A DNA stretch of 64,000 bases from assembly GCA_934725985.1 (NCBI GenBank), contig CAKVCX010000001.1, forward strand, positions 62,001-126,000. Reading direction: 5' to 3'. Source of the DNA: an uncultured Bacilli bacterium (GTDB lineage Bacteria; Bacillota_I; Bacilli_A; RFN20; CAG-826). Shown here in pieces: positions 62,154-64,000 of the stretch (the first letter of the stretch is position 1; each line of letters starts with the position of its first letter). Under the pieces are notes generated by a model. That model saw nothing but the letters and a program-made list of their open reading frames with translations. It was not told the origin of the DNA and did no database searches. Position numbers and translations under genes: made by a program.

Positions 62154-62930
62154 TCAAAATGGTTCAAATTGAATAGGTTTTCTCTTAACTCTTTTATAAA
62201 CAAGATAGGTAAGGGTAAATAAGAAGAGACAAACGCTAATTATTTGAGATGTAGATAAATTGCCAAGTTCTCCTCGAATCGAATCATATCTAAAAAATTC
62301 ATTAATAAACCTACATAGGCTATATGAGAAAATATAAATTAATGTTTTGCAGCCAGTTTTAACGTTTTGCTTATTGGCTATCAAAATAACAATAAAAATA
62401 AGAAAGCAATAAACGGCTTCAAATAACTGCGTAGGCAATAAAGGTATTCCTACGGGTGTGTTTGGATCTAAAGGAGAAGAATAAATAACGCCTAAAAAAC
62501 TATTTGTTGGTTTCCCATAGCAACACCCTACCGAAAAACAGCCAATACGACCAAATACTTGTCCTAAAGGCAAAGCTACTACGGCATTATCAAATAATTT
62601 GATAACGGATATTTTATAAATTTTGCCATAAATAAAATAGCCTAAGGCACCACCTAAAAGTCCTCCATAAAAAACAAAACCAGATCTAATTAGGTAGACA
62701 ATAGGAATGTTGTTTTTGCTAATAAGATCAACACTAGTAAAAAGAAATAGAATTTTTGACCCCAGCAAGCCGCCTATTAAAGCAAAAGAAGCGGCATAGA
62801 TTAAATCTTCTTTTTTTACGCCGCTTCTTTTTGAATTCAAACTAGATATTAATAATGAACAAGCAATACCGACTAAAAATAAAATTCCATAAGTAGGTAT
62901 TTTGTGTGAACTATCAATATATGGAAACAC
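62154..62930 (-). CDS. lgt: Prolipoprotein diacylglyceryl transferase (Lgt family)
   Basis: Transfers diacylglycerol to the lipobox Cys of prelipoproteins. A 258-residue protein with about seven helices and the family core FGRIGCFSVGCCYGKPT (Arg of the Lgt signature) plus PTQLFEAVYC and RFINEFFRYD. The Cys-rich form of the core is common in Firmicutes variants. The start is GTG at 62930, 4 bp after the preceding gene, with no clear ribosome binding site. Several lipoproteins of the glycan locus would be its substrates. Confidence 0.88.
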   Translation of the reverse strand: MFPYIDSSHKIPTYGILFLVGIACSLLISSLNSKRSGVKKEDLIYAASFALIGGLLGSKILFLFTSVDLISKNNIPIVYLIRSGFVFYGGLLGGALGYFIYGKIYKISVIKLFDNAVVALPLGQVFGRIGCFSVGCCYGKPTNSFLGVIYSSPLDPNTPVGIPLLPTQLFEAVYCFLIFIVILIANKQNVKTGCKTLIYIFSYSLCRFINEFFRYDSIRGELGNLSTSQIISVCLFLFTLTYLVYKRVKRKPIQFEPF

Positions 62931-62934
62931 TTTT

Positions 62935-63258
62935 TTATGCTAAAAATGAGCTTGCAACGACAAGCATTGATTTTAAAGCGTCATTTGCTGCCTTGGCTGT
63001 TCCAAGGGCAAGTGCAACAAGCAAGCCACAGCAAACAAACATAATAGAGCTAAAGATTGTTGCCAATAAGCTTAAGACAAACGCAGCTGTTCCAAATCCG
63101 GTCTTTTCTTTTTTGTTCCCAATAACAGAAAAAACTAAGCCAAGAATTGAAACAGGCAATCCGATGAAAGCAAAATAAAATACCGGAATGCCAATGAAGG
63201 CACAAACAATGCCAACAATTCCCAAAACAAAACCTGCAATTTTATAACCGTTTCCCAT
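62935..63258 (-). CDS. Small membrane protein, DUF4190-like
   Basis: A 107-residue hydrophobic protein with three helices and Gly-rich repeats (KIAGFVLGIVGIVCAFIGIP; SVIGNKKEKTGFGTAAFVLSLLATIFSS), the pattern of DUF4190-type proteins. AAGGAGG precedes the ATG. Cotranscribed with lgt. No known function. Confidence 0.7.
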   Translation of the reverse strand: MGNGYKIAGFVLGIVGIVCAFIGIPVFYFAFIGLPVSILGLVFSVIGNKKEKTGFGTAAFVLSLLATIFSSIMFVCCGLLVALALGTAKAANDALKSMLVVASSFLA

Positions 63259-63272
63259 ATGTAACCTCCTTA

Positions 63273-63333
63273 TACCAAAATATGAAAAAACTGTTTATAG
63301 TTTACCCCCCAAAAAAAATTTCAAGTTTTTATT
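63273..63333 (-). promoter_or_regulatory. Candidate promoter with a T8G6 tract in the spacer
   Basis: On the minus strand TTGAAA is followed by eight T and six G, then TAAACTATAAAC, upstream of the DUF4190-like gene and lgt. The hexamer distance is 14 (TAAACT) or 19 bp (TATAAA), not ideal either way, so a change in tract length would change promoter strength. Confidence 0.35.
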
Positions 63334-63349
63334 GTTTTTTTTACAAAAA

Positions 63350-63379
63350 TTGACAAAAATTGACAAAAAAATTGATAAT
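63350..63379 (+). promoter_or_regulatory. Orphan plus-strand promoter
   Basis: TTGACA (63350-63355), 18 bp, GATAAT (63374-63379). A consensus -35 and near-consensus -10, but no plus-strand gene follows before the terminator at 63728. It may start a short RNA. Confidence 0.4.
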
Positions 63380-63727
63380 ATGCTAACTGTATTTTCTTAT
63401 ATTCACGTAGAGTGCATTTCGTCATTACGAATTAAAAAAAACTAATAATAAATAGCTCACTTTTTAATTTCACCTTCGTTACATTATAAATATATTCTTT
63501 TATACAAAGTAAATTCTTAAATTTAAAATCAAAAAGGTTTGGAAAAAGAATCAACTACATATCAATAACGAAATAGACATAAAAAATGTTTACTATTTTG
63601 TTAAATCCAATGGCAACGTAGCAATATTTTAGCGAGCCCATATTTAGCATAAACTAATTAGCCTTTTCTATAACGTATAAGCTAACAAAAATAATTAATT
63701 GCACCTTTTTTAATATAGTTAAACAAA
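63380..63727. other. AT-rich stretch without a recognised gene
   Basis: No frame longer than a few dozen codons looks real, and I see no tRNA or known small RNA. If the promoter at 63350 is active, this stretch would be transcribed. Confidence 0.4.
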
Positions 63728-63768
63728 AAAGCCCAATTATTGGGAATTTCCAACCTTGGACTTTTTTT
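63728..63768. terminator. Bidirectional terminator
   Basis: AAGCCCAA pairs with TTGGACTT (G-U allowed), with a smaller CCCAATTATTGGG inside; A run before and T7 after. It ends the TSCPD gene on the minus strand, and any transcript from 63350 on the plus strand. Confidence 0.8.
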
Positions 63769-63771
63769 AAT

Positions 63772-64000
63772 TTATTTATTTAAATAGGCCTTTAATGCTT
63801 TAGCAATTTGATCAGGACAAGAAGTCTCGCCATTTCTAGAGCCCCTGCATTTAATGCCTTCTAATTTATCTATGGCATCTTCTACTTTCATTCCCTTCAA
63901 CAAAGAGGCAATGCCTTGAAGATTTCCATTGCACCCTCCAATAGAGGAAAAGGAACTAATTACCCCATCTTCTATTTCAAAATTAAATTCCCTAGAGCAA
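63772..64000 (-). CDS. TSCPD-domain protein (TIGR03905 type), C-terminal part
   Basis: The minus-strand frame, open at the window edge, reads CSREFNFEIEDGVISSFSSI, then GGCNGNLQGIASLLKGM, then IKCRGSRNGETSCPDQIAKAL to a TAA at 63774-63772. The TSCPD motif and Cys pattern mark the small TIGR03905-type domain, which resembles the C-terminal part of B12-dependent ribonucleotide reductases. About 76 residues are visible; only the N-terminus is missing. Function unknown. Confidence 0.85.
   Translation of the reverse strand, partial: CSREFNFEIEDGVISSFSSIGGCNGNLQGIASLLKGMKVEDAIDKLEGIKCRGSRNGETSCPDQIAKALKAYLNK

Noticed and set aside
1..64000. CRISPR array or other regularly spaced short repeats
   Set aside because: Reading the window I found no regularly spaced direct repeats and no cas-like genes.

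Overview
The window looks like a chromosomal segment of a low-GC, uncultured gut-type Bacilli/Erysipelotrichia/Mollicutes-related bacterium. This placement is inference from content: a ylbF-rsmD-coaD block, Spx, RNase J, long-form HPF, Lgt with lipoprotein sugar-binding proteins, biotin import by BioY with a BirA that lacks a repressor domain, and a sodium-pumping oxaloacetate decarboxylase. TGA is used as a stop codon (for example lgt and spx), so the code is the standard one and not the Mycoplasma code.

Layout. 1-3.4 kb: the start of a membrane protein cut by the window edge, tRNA-Ser(CGA), and two decayed direct copies of one IS3/IS150-type element that flank a gene for an HTH-DUF1016 (YhcG-type) nuclease. 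3.7-11.2 kb, minus strand: an energy operon oadA-oadG-biotin carrier-oadB-birA-pckA, then yitT-bioY, which supply its biotin. 11.3-23.4 kb: housekeeping genes (membrane thioredoxin-like protein, coaD, rsmD, ylbF, def, rnj, maf, CYTH protein, spx, trpS, HAD phosphatase, phosphoglucomutase, RluA-type synthase). 23.4-24.2 kb: tRNA-Ser(GGA) followed by a YefM/YoeB-like toxin-antitoxin pair that sits between two copies of the tRNA 3' end plus terminator. 24.4-27.8 kb: a PLD-helicase-DUF3427 protein overlapping a Nudix hydrolase gene. 28.2-54.7 kb: a large glycan-use locus with two ABC ATPases, two permeases, a solute-binding lipoprotein, two DUF4838 proteins, large surface proteins, an AraC regulator, a GH38 alpha-mannosidase and a putative TIM-barrel hydrolase. 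54.7-57.0 kb: a LysR regulator divergent from a cation:proton antiporter. 57.3-64 kb: nitroreductase, small membrane and helical proteins, HAD phosphatase, hpf, metK behind a SAM-I-like riboswitch, lgt, a small membrane protein and the end of a TSCPD-domain gene.

How the parts fit. PckA can make oxaloacetate plus ATP from PEP, and the Oad complex can decarboxylate that oxaloacetate while exporting sodium; BioY and BirA keep the biotin carrier charged. The glycan locus suggests binding and trimming of mannose-containing, probably host-derived, glycans at the cell surface, import by ABC transport, and cytoplasmic cleavage by GH38. A shared sequence box upstream of three units of this locus may be the AraC operator.

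Most notable signals: (i) a -10 hexamer placed so close to the start codon that the mRNA should be leaderless or have a 1-5 nt leader, at def, ylbF, araC, the ABC ATPase gene at 49739, spx, rluA, yitT and probably others; (ii) a metK leader with SAM-I topology but no kink-turn; (iii) two tRNA-Ser genes that each carry a small defence or toxin islet directly downstream; (iv) a PTS EIIB-like domain without its cysteine; (v) an Spx with an extra Cys3-His tail.
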